From NCBI RefSeq assembly GCF_000003815.2, contig NC_049987.1:10298307-10362306 (forward strand): a DNA stretch of 64,000 bases, written 5' to 3'. This DNA is from Branchiostoma floridae (lineage: Eukaryota; Chordata; Leptocardii; Amphioxiformes; Branchiostomatidae). Positions 34,145-47,333 of the stretch are shown here, piece after piece (positions within the stretch are counted from its first letter, which is position 1; each line of letters opens with the position of its first letter). Position numbers and translations under genes: made by a program. Under the pieces are notes generated by a model. That model searched no databases. It saw nothing but the letters and a program-made list of their open reading frames with translations, and had not been told where the DNA came from.

Positions 34145-36068
34145 ACTATAGATGTAAGAGAAATATCAATTATCCTCGTAATTAGGTTGTTGAACCTTTT
34201 ACATGCATACCTAGTACCGTATTCTAGACATCTATTTTTTACTTATATGGACAAACTGCTACGGGGCCAGAATACGTCGATTTTTATTTTGATGTTTCTG
34301 CCTCTTTCCCATTCAAACTGGTGTTGCTGAATGCTAGTACATTGTATTGTACTAGTATTCTACAGTTAATTCCGCGAAGGTAAAATATTGCGGAAAGTTT
34401 GCTTGAATATTTCTCATGTTACTAATATTTGGGCCTGATACACAGTATATCCAAGGACGTGATATAACGTCCTTGGTATATCCAAGTACGTCCTGGGTAT
34501 ATCATTACATATTTCTTGTGCTAGTTCTTGTAGTTCTTCCACAGTTCCGGCTAGCCCGTTACAATAACATAAGACCGGTTGTCCTGGAGTGTTCGTGTGT
34601 TTTTTCTACGCACGGTCGATGTAACTAATTGTAAGGATTTGTCTCGGAAAATCAGCAGCTCATCCCTCAATTTTCCGCGGATTACCAAACCCTGATAGTA
34701 TCGGTTAACGTTCTACAGTTTGATAAGATTTGTCCAGGTTCCACTTTACAACATCATGTATTACTTACCAACTCTTTACGGACAAAAATTATGGTTTTTA
34801 CGTAGAGTGCACATTTGTGCGCAAAAAGTGTGGGAAAACTTGCCCATGTCTGAATGCCGTTAGTCAAGTGCTTAGTTCCTTAGAGACCGGGCAGACGTCC
34901 TGGTCTCCTGGGAGTAATTATGTCATCGTCGGATCTTTAACCCCCACTTTGCAGCAGACAGAGCTCGAGTCAGACCCACGCTCTCAAGTCTGTCTCCCTC
35001 TTTTCAACCTCCTTGATTTCATGTACTACCAGATTCCATGGGTCGCTAGAAATATGTTTTTTTTTTTCAATGGTAGAAACATGGAGAAACACAGATAACA
35101 TGTCACATTGTTTAGGTCGCATACTGAACTCCCAGCCTGCTAGCGGTGTCAGGTATAGTCGAAACCACAGAAGTATCAGTCGCCATGAAAAATTATTATT
35201 GCAAATCTCCTCTTTGGCAAGTTATGCACTCTATTGAACTTTTTTTTCTATTTCAAGTTCAACAATAAAAGAAGCCCCGGTATAGGCTAAAAAGAGATGA
35301 CAGAGGAAAAGGTAAGAATAGAAATGCACAAGTCAGAAGAAAATCGACAATTTGTGAAATACTAACACTTTTCCGTACAATGTACCACTACTTGTACTTT
35401 GATGTCTAGTCAAATCTCATTGCTTGTACACAAATAGCACAACTCAATGTCATTTTCCCGGTCACACCGTTGCTATAAAGCATGTTACAAGGCGATAATG
35501 CTCCGTTGTGAGAAACAATATTTTGTTTCCCGCCCATTTTGCATAGGGAAACAAACGTGTGTGGTTGCTTTACACAAAACTTGTATCAGGAAACCCCGAT
35601 ATCTCCCACGATAATATTTGCGGTCGACACGGGGGAGACAAATCCGAAATCGTTGTTCCACCCCGCCGGCTACCCCCCCCCCCCCCCCCCTCTCCCCAGT
35701 GTGTCTAAACGATGAGAGATCGAGTTTCCCAAGCACGTGTCTGTCTAATGGGCAATTTGGAACATAGATAAATGTAATGTTAGTTTTATATTGTATGGTC
35801 TTGCAAGACATCGCACAGATGCGTTTATTTTCTTCACTACTTTATTTTCTTAACAACAGAATTGAACGTTAAAAAAGATATCTTCACAATGATAATGGGT
35901 GCTTTAATCACAAAGTCGTTGGTGAAGTTATAGATGCCAAGAAAAAAAGAAAAGAAAACGAGAAACGATACTGCTTCTTATTTTACATCACTGTTCGGTT
36001 TATCTTGGTTTCGAGTTGCCAAATTTCCCACGGAAATGAAAGAAATTACGCGGGAGCTCGGAGCACCG

Positions 36069-36077
36069 AGGTGTGAA
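36069..36077 (+). promoter_or_regulatory. T-box half-site about 3 kb upstream of - strand Brachyury
   Basis: AGGTGTGAA within ACCGAGGTGTGAAAAGG. Same nonamer as the two intronic sites; function inferred. Confidence 0.3.
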
Positions 36078-36494
36078 AAGGGGCAGATACTCTTACCCCG
36101 TTTCTTTTGTTCGGTGGTCTAATGATTGGCCTGGCAACTTGGCACTTTCCCGTCCCCCGTACTTGGTTTTATTGCTGACATGTGTTTCTGATTTGGGGGA
36201 TGACATGGCCGTGGTGCAGGCGGCCGTCATGCGGACCACCTGCCGGGGAGCTCGTCAACAAGTCCGCTCGCTGAGAGGCAAACTGCTGGGGATAGTAAAC
36301 TTCTAGTCTCTAAGCAGACGTGTCAGCTGGATCAAGGACGTTATGGCTGGATGAAAACATAGAAGAAATCTGAACAAAGAAGTTGCCATGAGATTTCAGC
36401 AAGGAGCTTTTAAAAGCTCCTGGATTTCAGTCAGTCCTTTGCAGTCTATCCAGCCGTCCGCCGGCCAGACAGTTCACTCCTAGGACAGTTAGGA

Positions 36495-36640
36495 CTCCTG
36501 CTACTAGTACTAGACTTTTATATATTCCTAACATGGCCAAAAATTCCTTATTTCTATTCGGCCAGGTCGGAGTCTGGTAGAGACTTGTAAACCTCCGGGA
36601 TAGTAGCGATAGGACATTTCCACTCAGCATGTTATCATGT
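36495..36640. mobile_element. MITE-like repeat (AGTCTGGTAG family)
   Basis: Shares TACTAGACTTT, CCTAACATGGCCAAA/CCTAACTTGGCCAAA, GGAGTCTGGTAG and a CATGTT end with 8155-8250. The part beginning CTGGTAGAGACT also occurs next to the gap at 47929. Confidence 0.5.
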
Positions 36641-37029
36641 ACTAAAACAGTGGGAGAAAATACCAGGGATGTCATATAATGTGTGGTCCACTATTTGCAT
36701 CTTTGACAGTAATGATCAGATCTAGAGCACATTTACAAATGTCCTTGGTCAAATCATACACGGCGAGAGCCTTAGTTTCTGTCAGACCACGGTAGAAGGT
36801 TGCTAGAAAAGTCTGACCGGTTTCTACTTTTCCAGCGCTTTTGGGTCTGGAAGAGACAACATATCCTTGGCGTTCGGATTTTTGAAATGCTAGAGCTAAC
36901 GAAAGTCTTTTTGCTGCCCCAGCATTTGGGAGACTGACTGCTAATGACCTTTAACCTTGACATAGCGAGTCAAACATCATATTTGAGCGGAGGCGAGAGA
37001 CGAAAATACGACCCTGCACCTACGTACAC

Positions 37030-37620
37030 AGTCAGGCTATGGGAACGTGACTCCTGTCAGTCCGCCATGGCGTCTCCATGGAAACGTTGTTGACTCGTTC
37101 CCTGAGTCGTTCGAGGAAGTTTGTGGATGAAAGTGTTCCCGCCTCCGACACTTTACCGTCACTTTCCCCTCCAAATATTGAGCTTTCGCAAAAACGCGCG
37201 AGAACGGAGATGGCTGTCAAACCACCAACGTTGGATTTGATCTAAAAGGCTCTTATTTCGCCTTTCTCTAGTCAGCCGACTAGAAAATTCGTTGATTTGA
37301 ATTCAAAATATTCCGTGCCACATCTAATAAATTCAGGCTTCCTAAACGATGTCATGGCTTCATCGTCGACTCGTATAAACGCGCTCGTGCTTTGTTGATC
37401 ACTTGTCTGTAGTAACATGCACCTGCAAAGGCAACACTATATACCTTTCTCGGATATCTGACGATGATAGTAGTACATAGGTGTCAGGAAAATGTCTCGA
37501 TTTCAAGAGAAGAAGCCGGGAGAACGTCACACATGACCACCAATGGGTTCAGGACAACTTCGCACCAGTTTGGCACCGACACCATCGCTAGAAACTAGAG
37601 TATTCCAGAGAAGCGGCCCC
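37030..37620. repeat. Inverted module copy upstream of - strand Brachyury
   Basis: Reverse complement of 12200-12800: near-identical over 37395-37470 (ATCACTTGTCTGTAGTAAC, GCACCTGCAAAGGCAACAC) and about 70% in the 37060-37230 part. Confidence 0.7.
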
Positions 37621-40198
37621 GAATTGTCAGACGGTCGTCCGACATTTTTAAAAGTGAGGAGGAGTCTTGTGACTTTCCAACTATTCTGTACATGCCAGAT
37701 ATGTTGGTACGTTGGACGTGATGGCACGTCTGAATGGCAAACTTGTCCCTGTTTGCTTTAAAACTGCTTATCTGACTTTTAATGTAGGACATCGTGAGCA
37801 AAATGACCATGTAATTCCCCTATGACATTCTGAGATACTAGTATTATATCATTGATAACGCAATATTGGATCGAATTAAATAATCTGAAATAGGCAAATA
37901 CTCCCTGAACAACAATTTCATCGAATTTTGGACAGAAGTGGAATACCTTTTCCGCTGTGTAATTCTGCACCCACATTTCTAAATCCAAGAAAAAACTATC
38001 ACTGAAAGTAAAATTTGAATTGAGTACGAGCCTTCGCGAAATTTTGCAGGCGGATATAGAGTTTATCTGTTAGTGTAATTAAAACAGAGTGTGATATGCA
38101 CTTTTATAGTCACACTTAAACGTTGGCACACTTTCACAGTCTTACCCTAAACTGACAGAAATGCTCAAAAGTTTGGTGTAATGTCAAACAGGTACCGAAT
38201 CACATTACAATCACGCGTTATTTCTCTCACTCATTTTGCAAATTTAAACTTCATGTATGATGAAGATATGAATATAATATGAGCTGAGTGCGTCTGTCGG
38301 TGTTTCCTTCTGTAGTGTTTAGCGTTAGGATGTGACCTGTCAGTGTTTCACAGCTGCACCGAGGACGGTTTCAGGTGTTGGGTCTGGTTTCCATGAACTT
38401 GTCATCACCACAAACTACAAACAGAAATGCCGACTACGGTGAAAATGGCGATTTTCATTAATCTGCATTCATCCCATCTGACTAATGTAAAGCCATGTTG
38501 ATTTGATTATATGGATTGCATCCTAGCGCGCATCCGTTTTTGACCGTTTCAAAAAAACAGTTTTCAACCATGAAAGACCGGAGATTTAAGCAAGGAGCTT
38601 TCATCAACTTGATATAAGAAATATATATTCCGTAAAACATGTTATAGAATGCATCGCCAACTTCAAGGTCAAAGTAGAAGAACAAAGAACAAAAATTAAT
38701 AATCTATCGCCCGACATTCCACATTGTTTGGTCATTTGTTCAACCTTCCACGGAGATTTCACATATATGGCCATACCAAGTTTTTATTCGCACGGTCACA
38801 TCAGTTTTGGGGTTCCTAGAGGATGTCATCCATACTAGTATATGATATAACCTCCTTGATATAATCAAATCAACATGGTCCGACGTTACGAAGACTTTGT
38901 AATTCTCCCATTTTGAAAAGGGGAAGCAAAGAGATTTCATTCCTTGAAGTTGAGGAAAGCTACTTGAGGGAATTGAAACTTCTCCAGTATAGTATTTTTA
39001 ATGCAAAGAGTTGTTATGAAAAATGGCAAATTTGGGGCTTTGACTAGACGCCAACGAGATATATAGTTGTAACTTTCTACTTAGCATACAATCCAAAAAT
39101 TCAGAGACACACCACAAATTAAGATATTCGTTGATACTAACAGCTACACATCTTTTCCGAATCAGTCGACAGATCTCGCACAACATTAAAGACACGCTTT
39201 TCCTGGAGTTGTCAAATCTATCAAAATGTCTAGAACAATGTCACTGTACATCAAAACTCTACATACAGGTGCAACTTTTACCGCGAACTCACAGGGCATA
39301 AGTAATGTATGTAGACACGGGACGTAATGCATTATACAATACTGTCCCGATGTGGTCTTGTCGGTAGCACGCGTTTTCCTTTTGCACAGTTAGCGTGTGT
39401 GTGTTAGTAGTCTAGTTTTGCAGGGGGTGGCTGCGGCTTGTTGTTCTTTCTCGACGTGAACTTGTCATCGAAATGGGAAATGAAAAGGCGAGCCGACCGA
39501 GGCTAATTTAACTTTTATAAAGGTTAATTAGAAGCCAATTATTCCTGAAAAGAGTTGACACTTACAAATGTTGTAAAATCTCCCACAGTCTAAAGCTTAT
39601 GATGTCTTTTCGAGGGATTTTTCTATGATTCATATATATCTATAGACAAAATTGCAATCAAAATATCTCAACTTTGGTTATAACTGTATTGATGCTATGT
39701 CGTGGCCATATTTTATCTTAGTTTGTATTTTTTTTCTAAATTTCTATCACATTGGCAAAAGTTAAATTATATGTTTCCTCTCACATACAAAGGAAACCAC
39801 AACACCATTTGAAGTTCAAAGAAATAGATTGACTTTTCTTCAACGAAATCAGAATGCTATTTAATCTATTCAACTAGCTTTTCTCATTTATTACGACAAG
39901 GCCATCTCACTGTGTAAGCAAGTGTAAGTGGGTCAAATCATGTTGTTCATATTCTTTTTGTTTCGCACTATGCCAGCTATGAGTAAGTATGTAAGATTTG
40001 ATATTTCACAAGGAGGTTAACGTAGTCTCGCAGACTTCGAGCTTTTATATATTGCTAGTTTGGCGGGGCAAAACTCTCTACCACGGCAATCTACTAGTAC
40101 TTTTCTAGGAAAACGACTAACGAGTCCCTTCTTCGACAAACTCCTCTTCTCGGCAAACCCCGCTCGACGTCTGCGTTTACGTACGAAGTAGTAAGAGT

Positions 40199-40326
40199 TA
40201 CTCTCCAAGCAGAGGTTGGTGGGGAAAATGGTGACCGTTTTTTTTTCGACCGGCCTTCCCACCAACGAAAAAAAAATTATGAAAGGAAAAGGTCACGATC
40301 TTTCCCACCAACCTCTGCTTGGAGAG
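40199..40326. mobile_element. MITE with perfect terminal repeats and 10-bp target duplication
   Basis: CTCTCCAAGCAGAGGTTGG at the left is perfectly mirrored at the right (CCAACCTCTGCTTGGAGAG), and the complementarity extends into GTGGGGAAA/TTTCCCAC. It is flanked by TAGTAAGAGT at 40189-40198 and 40327-40336. The 9-10 bp duplication fits a Mutator-like non-autonomous element. This is the best-preserved member of the family here. Confidence 0.88.
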
Positions 40327-41979
40327 TAGTAAGAGTAACTACATGTATAGATCAATTGGGTAGGGCTTTTTCCCAAAGACTTTTGTTTTGTTTTATACAT
40401 GTACAGAAGGGGTTATCAAAATGTCCTGGAAACCTTACATGAAAGATCGAGAGAAGATACGGCAGATAAAAGTAGATTTGTAATGAATTTGTATAAGATT
40501 TTGCATTTCAGAAACACCAGCCGACCCCTCTACCCCCTCCCCACCCTAAGGTCTTTAGCGGTGAGGTGCGAGAGTCCGGTAGAAACAACTGTCTCTTGTT
40601 CTGGACATCATGAACTTGTCATCGCGACAATGACATCAAAGGGAACACCGCTAATTTACGGATTAGCACCTGCGCACATCTGTCGGACATGTTTTTGTAG
40701 CAAGAAAAACAAAACTGGACCAAATGTGGTCCAAATTGATAAATGCAGCGCTATGAATATCAGGCTACAGAAAAATGCAAAATTTTTGTTGTCGTATTGC
40801 CAAGTCCAATTTTGTTTTCTTTAGGAACTTGAAACTTTGTTATAGATTGTCAGGAACACTTTAAAGAACACCTGGGATCACGAATGCAAACTTTGGTTGG
40901 GGTTAATAGAATTTTAGTAATAGAAAAGTAGCAATATAACCTCCTTGGAAAAGTAGTCACTGCTTGATGAAATTTTATTAACTGTGTAGTAGGTGGCTAT
41001 TAGTTCCTGTTCTCTCAACTTTGACTCAATTCAATTTTGTTTTCGGTAAAATCTAAGGACTTTGTTAGATCTTCAATATAGATACAAAATTATAAAAAAA
41101 AAATAAAAAAAAACTACATACTCGTATTTGTCAGGAACATGTTTAGACTAGGAATCATGACTGCGGTAAAATAAGCCACAATATAAGACATGATTACGAC
41201 TTTGTACATCATACGATAAAAGTTGAGAATATGTGTGAAACCACAGCCAGCCGAAGACACACTTCCCGACACCTTCTTTAGCTGACAAATTTCTTACAAC
41301 AAGGTGATCGGCAACACCAAAGACGTTAGATTGATTTTGGTAACACCAACCTCAATGTTAACACAGAACTGTGACATACCTACTCTCTAGCAGCAATCCA
41401 CAATAGGGGTTGAAATGTATTACGTTTTGGTACCCTTTTGAGAAAGAAATGGATACTCCAAGCAGATCACACGGTAGCATAAGATACAGTGTACCAGTGG
41501 TGTTAAAAGCCACTCCGTGGTTGGTGCACCCCCCCCCCCCGTTTTTTATCCAGTTGTGGAGATTAAATTGAATTTGAACTCTTAATACATTCTGTATAGC
41601 CTATATTATTAGTAGAATGTCTTTGATATAGACATGTATATGAAACATAATTTTCAATGAGGCGAGAAGAAGTTGACTCTACTTGGTTGACTCTACACAA
41701 ATCACTTTACTAGTATAACCTACATGTCTTTACTTTCCTTCATAAGTTAAAGTTAAGTATCCTTATAACGGTCTTGCTAATATGTAGATGCCTCGCACCT
41801 TGTCTTTGAGGTCTGAATTTACGAAAATGTATTTCATACATCAACCCTACTATTCTTGTTCACAAAACGCAAAAACCTTTCCCGTTTAAGATTTTATACC
41901 AATCACAGTTTCCCGGCTCTTCCCATGTGAAAACATCCCCGCCAGGGAGTTTCCCTGTTGTAACATTCCTTCCCTTTCG

Positions 41980-42130
41980 CGAGCGCCTGTCATGCCGACC
42001 CACCTATTACAGTGTTTATACAACAATTGTTGAAGGGGAGCCGAGAGTCTGCCGCTATTAGCGTCTTTACTGTACGGAACAATGCAGCTACAACTTCACA
42101 AGTGCGCGCCAATGGGGCAAAAATAAACAA
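41980..42130. repeat. Diverged copy of part of the Brachyury upstream block (1)
   Basis: CGCCTGTCATGCCGACCCACC, TGTTTA, GCCGCTATTAGCGTCTTTACTG and AACAATGCA...CTTCACAAGTGC follow the order of 33915-34030 (CCTGTCATGCCGGCC, TGTTTAC, GTCGCTATTGTGGTCTTTAT, AACAAAGCAACAA, CAAGTGCC). Clearly related to the next copy at 44845. Confidence 0.55.
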
Positions 42131-44544
42131 ATCTGGTCTAACTATTACCGGCCACAGGTATGGCAGGTAAATATTGTAGTAGTGTGACGAGCATAATATA
42201 ACATTTCGTCAGTCTGAATAGAAACCATAGCAACGTCTAGAGACAGAAAAATGATTATAATCTTCATCACTGTCTGACTAAAAAATTATTTTTTTCCTAG
42301 TCATTAATCTACTTTCGCAAACGCTGTATGCGCAACAATTAGAATTTAGATATCACATAAAGAAGTTTAGGCAACATTACAATTGGATTTTATTCGACTG
42401 CATTCTATTTTTCAACCTTCGTGTAAACCAAGGGAAAAGAATGTGTGTAAAAATGTAGCCTCCCCTATAGTATATACCGAACAAAGTAGTATTCTGAGAA
42501 AAGTAGGGTAAATATATTACCCTAGCCCAGACTACTCGTCCAGGTAAATGTTACGCTTTGGTTACCATTGCTTGGAAAAGCATTTTCCCTGTTTGGCTAA
42601 ATTTTGCTGTTTTTGTAGACTCTACCAGACTGACTAAGCTGGCCGTTATAAACGTATAGGGAGAATTATTTGCCAGTGGAGTTTTTGTTACTAGAGGTTT
42701 GACTGGAGGGGAAACATAAACCTTAGCGTGGACTGACTCCCCTGGCCAATTTCCCAATTTTTTTGCCTAAATAATTCTACTATTTCCGTACCCCCGTAGG
42801 AAGGCCTGATGGAGGCTACTATTTGTCGGCCTTTCTATCAATTACGCCATTATGGGGAAGAAAAAAGTTTTTCTCAGCCAACTGATGTTCCCACCATAAA
42901 GTGTTTATCGTCCAGGTGCGAGAGCCTGATACATAAACAGCCGGTCGGGGTTTTGTCGGGATGTTGTCTCAGGACGCCGTGAACCTGTCGTCTGATGACG
43001 TAACATCAAAGGCACGACGTCACTTTACGGATTAGCACCCGGGCCCACCGACCGAGACCAGCAGACACACGGAGATGATCCTATGGCTATTGTTTTAAAC
43101 CAAGAAACAATGGAAACAGAGAAACACAGAACATTAGGAAAACATAGAAAACAAGGAAAACCTTTTTTCAATACTCTTAGGAAGAGCTGGAATAAAACGA
43201 ATAAGAAAATTAAAATAATGTTGGTCAACTCATTAATTTTTTTCGAGAGGAAGAGAATAATATTTCCAACGGCACGAAAAACATATACATTGAAAATAAA
43301 CGTCCTCGAAATATCGATCAGACGTCTTTGAACTAGGTGACAAGTGAAAACCGGAGAAAAGTCCTATTTCTAAGCAATTGGTCCAGTAGCACATAGAGTG
43401 ATACCGAATTATGATTTTGACGCTATGATATTTTTTTGTGGCAAGGACGTGTGATTGTGTGTAAAGTCACACTAGCGTAGCCGCAGCCGATTGACTGGCT
43501 GACAAAATTCTATATCCTCACACGCCACAAATAGATGCCATTTCTTTCAAATAATTGGCAATATTCATATAGGTAAACATATAAATTTTCACCCAGTGCC
43601 AAGATGTAGAGAAGGTCTTTAAAGTAAAACTTGAAGATCACTAACTATAACATACGTTTGAACCAAAGGCAGGAACGCGAGGTATGTCTAAAATTACAGA
43701 AATTACTTCTTAATTACTTAATTCTAAATTAAAAGACACTTAGATGCATTTTCATCTATTATCTTTTTATTTTATCACATCAAGGAGCTTCAGGGTTTCA
43801 CTTTATAAAATGTCCTTTGGCCACTTAAAAGACGCTCAAAACAAGCCGGAGCCAAACTTCTGCTTGGAGATTAAGTATGAACATCGTATTCGAATGAAAA
43901 TGTACAAGTATTGTGAAATACTATTTTCAGACTGAGGCGACACAGTGATATGTTGTTTATTTAGAGAGAATTAGACGCTTTGGTTGTGCACATTTCCTAT
44001 CAAACTTTAGCAGATAAACGACAAATTTACATCGATCTGATGGCACAAGTCTCACATCTAAGTTAGCCTCAAATCTTACACCCTTTCATGTGGGCAGAAA
44101 TTTACCACAAGCACGTGCAACTTCTCTCGGCGCGGCGTACTCCGATTTTTGACGACAGACGACAGCGATGTTTCGCGATGCATACATGTATGTAAATAGT
44201 TGTTACGTGTACTGATTAGGTGTGAGGGATAAGGGCTTTGATCGTTGCGAACTTGTTATCATTTACCCGGAATGCGACCAAAAGAAAATCTGTCGACTCC
44301 AGTAGACCATGATAAGTTTTTAAGTTTGAACAAGTTGGTTTGAACAACTTGAACCTCATGACTAGGTCATTTTATTGTCCAAATCTTTTTTTCTCTATGT
44401 AATTCTGCATTAAAGGACGCCATTTTTAGAATTCGACTTTTTCGAGGATCTTTTTGTAGTGAAGTATATAAACGAATTATCGTTTTGCTCTGTATACACG
44501 GTTTAGTTTTCCGTTCAAGGAGAATTTACTGGACTAAACCTGCA

Positions 44545-44683
44545 CTCCAAGCAGAGGTTTAGCTCCAGCTGTTTTTTGGCATTCGTTTATGTGTTTTTAT
44601 CAGACTTTCTACATAAAGAAAACGGTACGAATAGTAAGCTCTATAAACACCAAAAACAACCGGAGCCGAACCTCTGCTTGGAG
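44545..44683. mobile_element. MITE, CTCCAAGCAGAGGTT family
   Basis: CTCCAAGCAGAGGTTTAGCTCC at the left, GGAGCCGAACCTCTGCTTGGAG at the right. The right end also appears alone near 43845-43870. Confidence 0.75.
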
Positions 44684-44844
44684 AGTCTTTGCCGTCAAAA
44701 CCCTCATATCGAAACTACAATTAAAAAAAAATCTAGTACACAGCTAACCGGTGGGAAAGTTTTTGATCGCCAAAATTGTCGCTGCTCATATAATAAAAAG
44801 GTTAGCATCCCACGAGAGAGTTTCCTTGTTGTAACATTCTTTCC

Positions 44845-45000
44845 TATTCACGAGCGCCTGTCATGCCGACCCACCAATTACAGTGTTTACTCACAACAAT
44901 TGTTTAAAAACAGGAGCCGACCAGACATTATTAGCGCTTTTACTACCGGGAACAATGCAACAACAACTTCGCAAGTGCCCGACAACGAGGAGAAAATAAA
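44845..45000. repeat. Diverged copy of part of the Brachyury upstream block (2)
   Basis: GAGCGCCTGTCATGCCGACC, TGTTTAC, ATTAGCGCTTTTACT, GGAACAATGCAACAACAAC and GCAAGTGCCCGA. The 44815-45000 stretch is a direct repeat of 41945-42130. Confidence 0.55.
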
Positions 45001-47333
45001 CAAATCTAACTTGAAAAGTCGTCGTAAATCTTTCTCAACTATTTTGAAGTAGGTAAAATTGTTTCAAGTACGCCACAGCCCTCCAAAAACGTGTTTTAAA
45101 AGCCTGTTTCTCGTGTTAAAATTCTACATCAGTACATGTACTTTTTGCTCCTATCTTGAACGAAAACCTTAGGAAGGATTTAGGAAAATCCCGTCTTTAT
45201 CGGCTTTGCTAGGATCGGTAGTCCGTCCTTGGGAAAAACAAATAGGAGTTTTCTTGAGCAGAATTCACACCGTGAAAGCCGCGGACCCCGGCCGGGGAGG
45301 GAGACACCTCACCCCGGTATCTGCTATTTTATCTGCGGTGGAGGGGATCAGCCGCACAAAGCACGGACTCTATTGTTCAGGAGAAGATATATAGTTACGA
45401 ATTTGGGTTCGCAAAACGGTCGTCAGTGGTTTAAGACATTCTTACCGATGATGTTGTGATTTCACCTAAGAAGGATAGAAGATATCTATCCTCATTGTTC
45501 CACCCAATATTGACCGGGATGTTTGTGGAAACGAAAAATAGTCTGTCACAGAATTTATCACTAATTTTATTACGCCTTTTGTTGTCTCAGACTCTTCTAT
45601 TGCACTTTTCATTCCCGAAAGCTATCCAACCGGGCCCGGGTTTGGAAATATGACCTAAGCATTGACTCCATACTAAGTGTTGACTCCATGCCAACAAAAT
45701 GTATTCGTTATTCTAACTTCCATGATTTGAGTAATTTTTGTATCGAGTATCCATGCACTTAGCTCCATGTTTTGATTCAGCAATATCTTGTGCCTGACCA
45801 TAAAATACAATCAACTACATGAGGAAAAGGAACTGCATATCTGTAGCCATTTACAATAATTTATATCTATACACACATCTTATGAAAAAAAAATCACACG
45901 TGAGGACAAATCGATCCACCAAGGACGTCATAATTGATGTGCATACATCAGTAAGTCATATCGGAGTGGCGTTACATTTCCCACGGCACTGTGCAGGGTC
46001 TGACACTCCTCCGCTAATCGCCATAATCACGCAGACGGGAATGGCTGGAGCCAGATGATCGCCAAGGTTTCTTATCTGATCATAGGGTCAGGGTAATCCT
46101 CCAAGGAGATGTTGGGTGGAAGATAATGACGTTTTCTGACTGTCAATTCTTGGTGATCCAAATCCCCGATTTCTAAAAAATGAAATTCTTGTAACTCCAC
46201 AAACCATGCAGTATAGAAAGATGAAATAAGAATTATTTAAATTGTCACAACTGGCACTATTTGATATAAGAATCAATATCCCAGGACAAAGTATAATTTT
46301 GGACCTGAACACCCTACTGTCTAGTTTCTTTGACAGTTCTTCAACCTATCGTAGTTCGGAAAGGCTGTCATCTTTCTACTCTCCATGCAGAGGTTCACGA
46401 ATGTTTTTAGGCTTTTCAAGAGTGTAGGATTTTCTAAAATTCTATTTGAGAAAACAATGCAGCAGAAAAGCCCGACAATAATGCTTAAAACTTATAAAGA
46501 CAAAATTGGATTATCGCTTCAAGTAGATGCGGGTTCTTGCATTTTCCTGATGAAGGCTACTTGCGTACACTGGAGATTACTTCATTCAACACACTACATA
46601 TGTGTAGTTAGACATACCCAGACACACGCGTCATGGTTCCTAACGAGAGACATAAAAGTGTGACCCTCAGTAACCCAGCCTCTTCACAAACATTAGGCCT
46701 TCTCTAAAACCTACAAAGTTGACCTCACTGTCAGGGCGTGGGCCACACCGTCGCATGACAAGAAACGACAACTATTTCCGTCATGATATAATGTTAATGG
46801 TTCGTACACATGGAAGTTCAAGGGTGTAAGAATGCAATGTCCTTTGTCATAGGCTCAACGCAAATGGATCTACTGCAATGTGAATAGTCGTCTCTAGATG
46901 GGGCTACTTCACACATGTTACATGTGTATCTACTGTGGATGGGGTAAAAAATTCCATCTCCAAGCAGATGATGGGAGGGAAGTTCGGCCCTCAGAAAATT
47001 TAACAGGACAATAGGACAGTTACGATCTCCCCTCTCCAGATGATCAACCTGCATGCAGCTACAAATAAGGGATAGCATTGTAAACATCAATTCCTTTACA
47101 GAAACAGATGGATTGTTTACACCTCTCTCACTGTATCTAACGTTTAGTCAATGACATTATATCTAGCAGCAGCAAATATCATCATGAGAGTTTCCTTCAA
47201 GTTGCTCAGGTAGCGTAACGTTATCTTTTGTTCAGAGTAGATGTTGGAAAACGAAATCGCGCCTCCTTCTACTAACTTTTAGCAAGGAGGCTAAATATAT
47301 ACCTCCATGGTTCTAGCTACTACGATTTTATTC

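Larger units (their letters stand above)
34145..47333. other. Gene-poor region upstream of - strand Brachyury
   Basis: About 13 kb without a supported gene. It holds a module copy (37030-37620), MITEs (36495-36640, 40199-40326, 44545-44683 and several single ends near 41459, 43860, 46102, 46963), diverged Brachyury-block copies (41980-42130, 44845-45000), five GAACTTGTCATC-like words, a 20-base poly-C run at about 35671-35690 and a GC-rich patch at 45270-45380. Confidence 0.65.

Noticed and set aside
35485-35811. 108-residue minus-strand frame
   Set aside because: Crosses a 20-base poly-C run (glycine stretch) and has no protein-like features.
43083-43331. Lys-rich plus-strand frame
   Set aside because: AT-rich low-complexity sequence, no homology or context.
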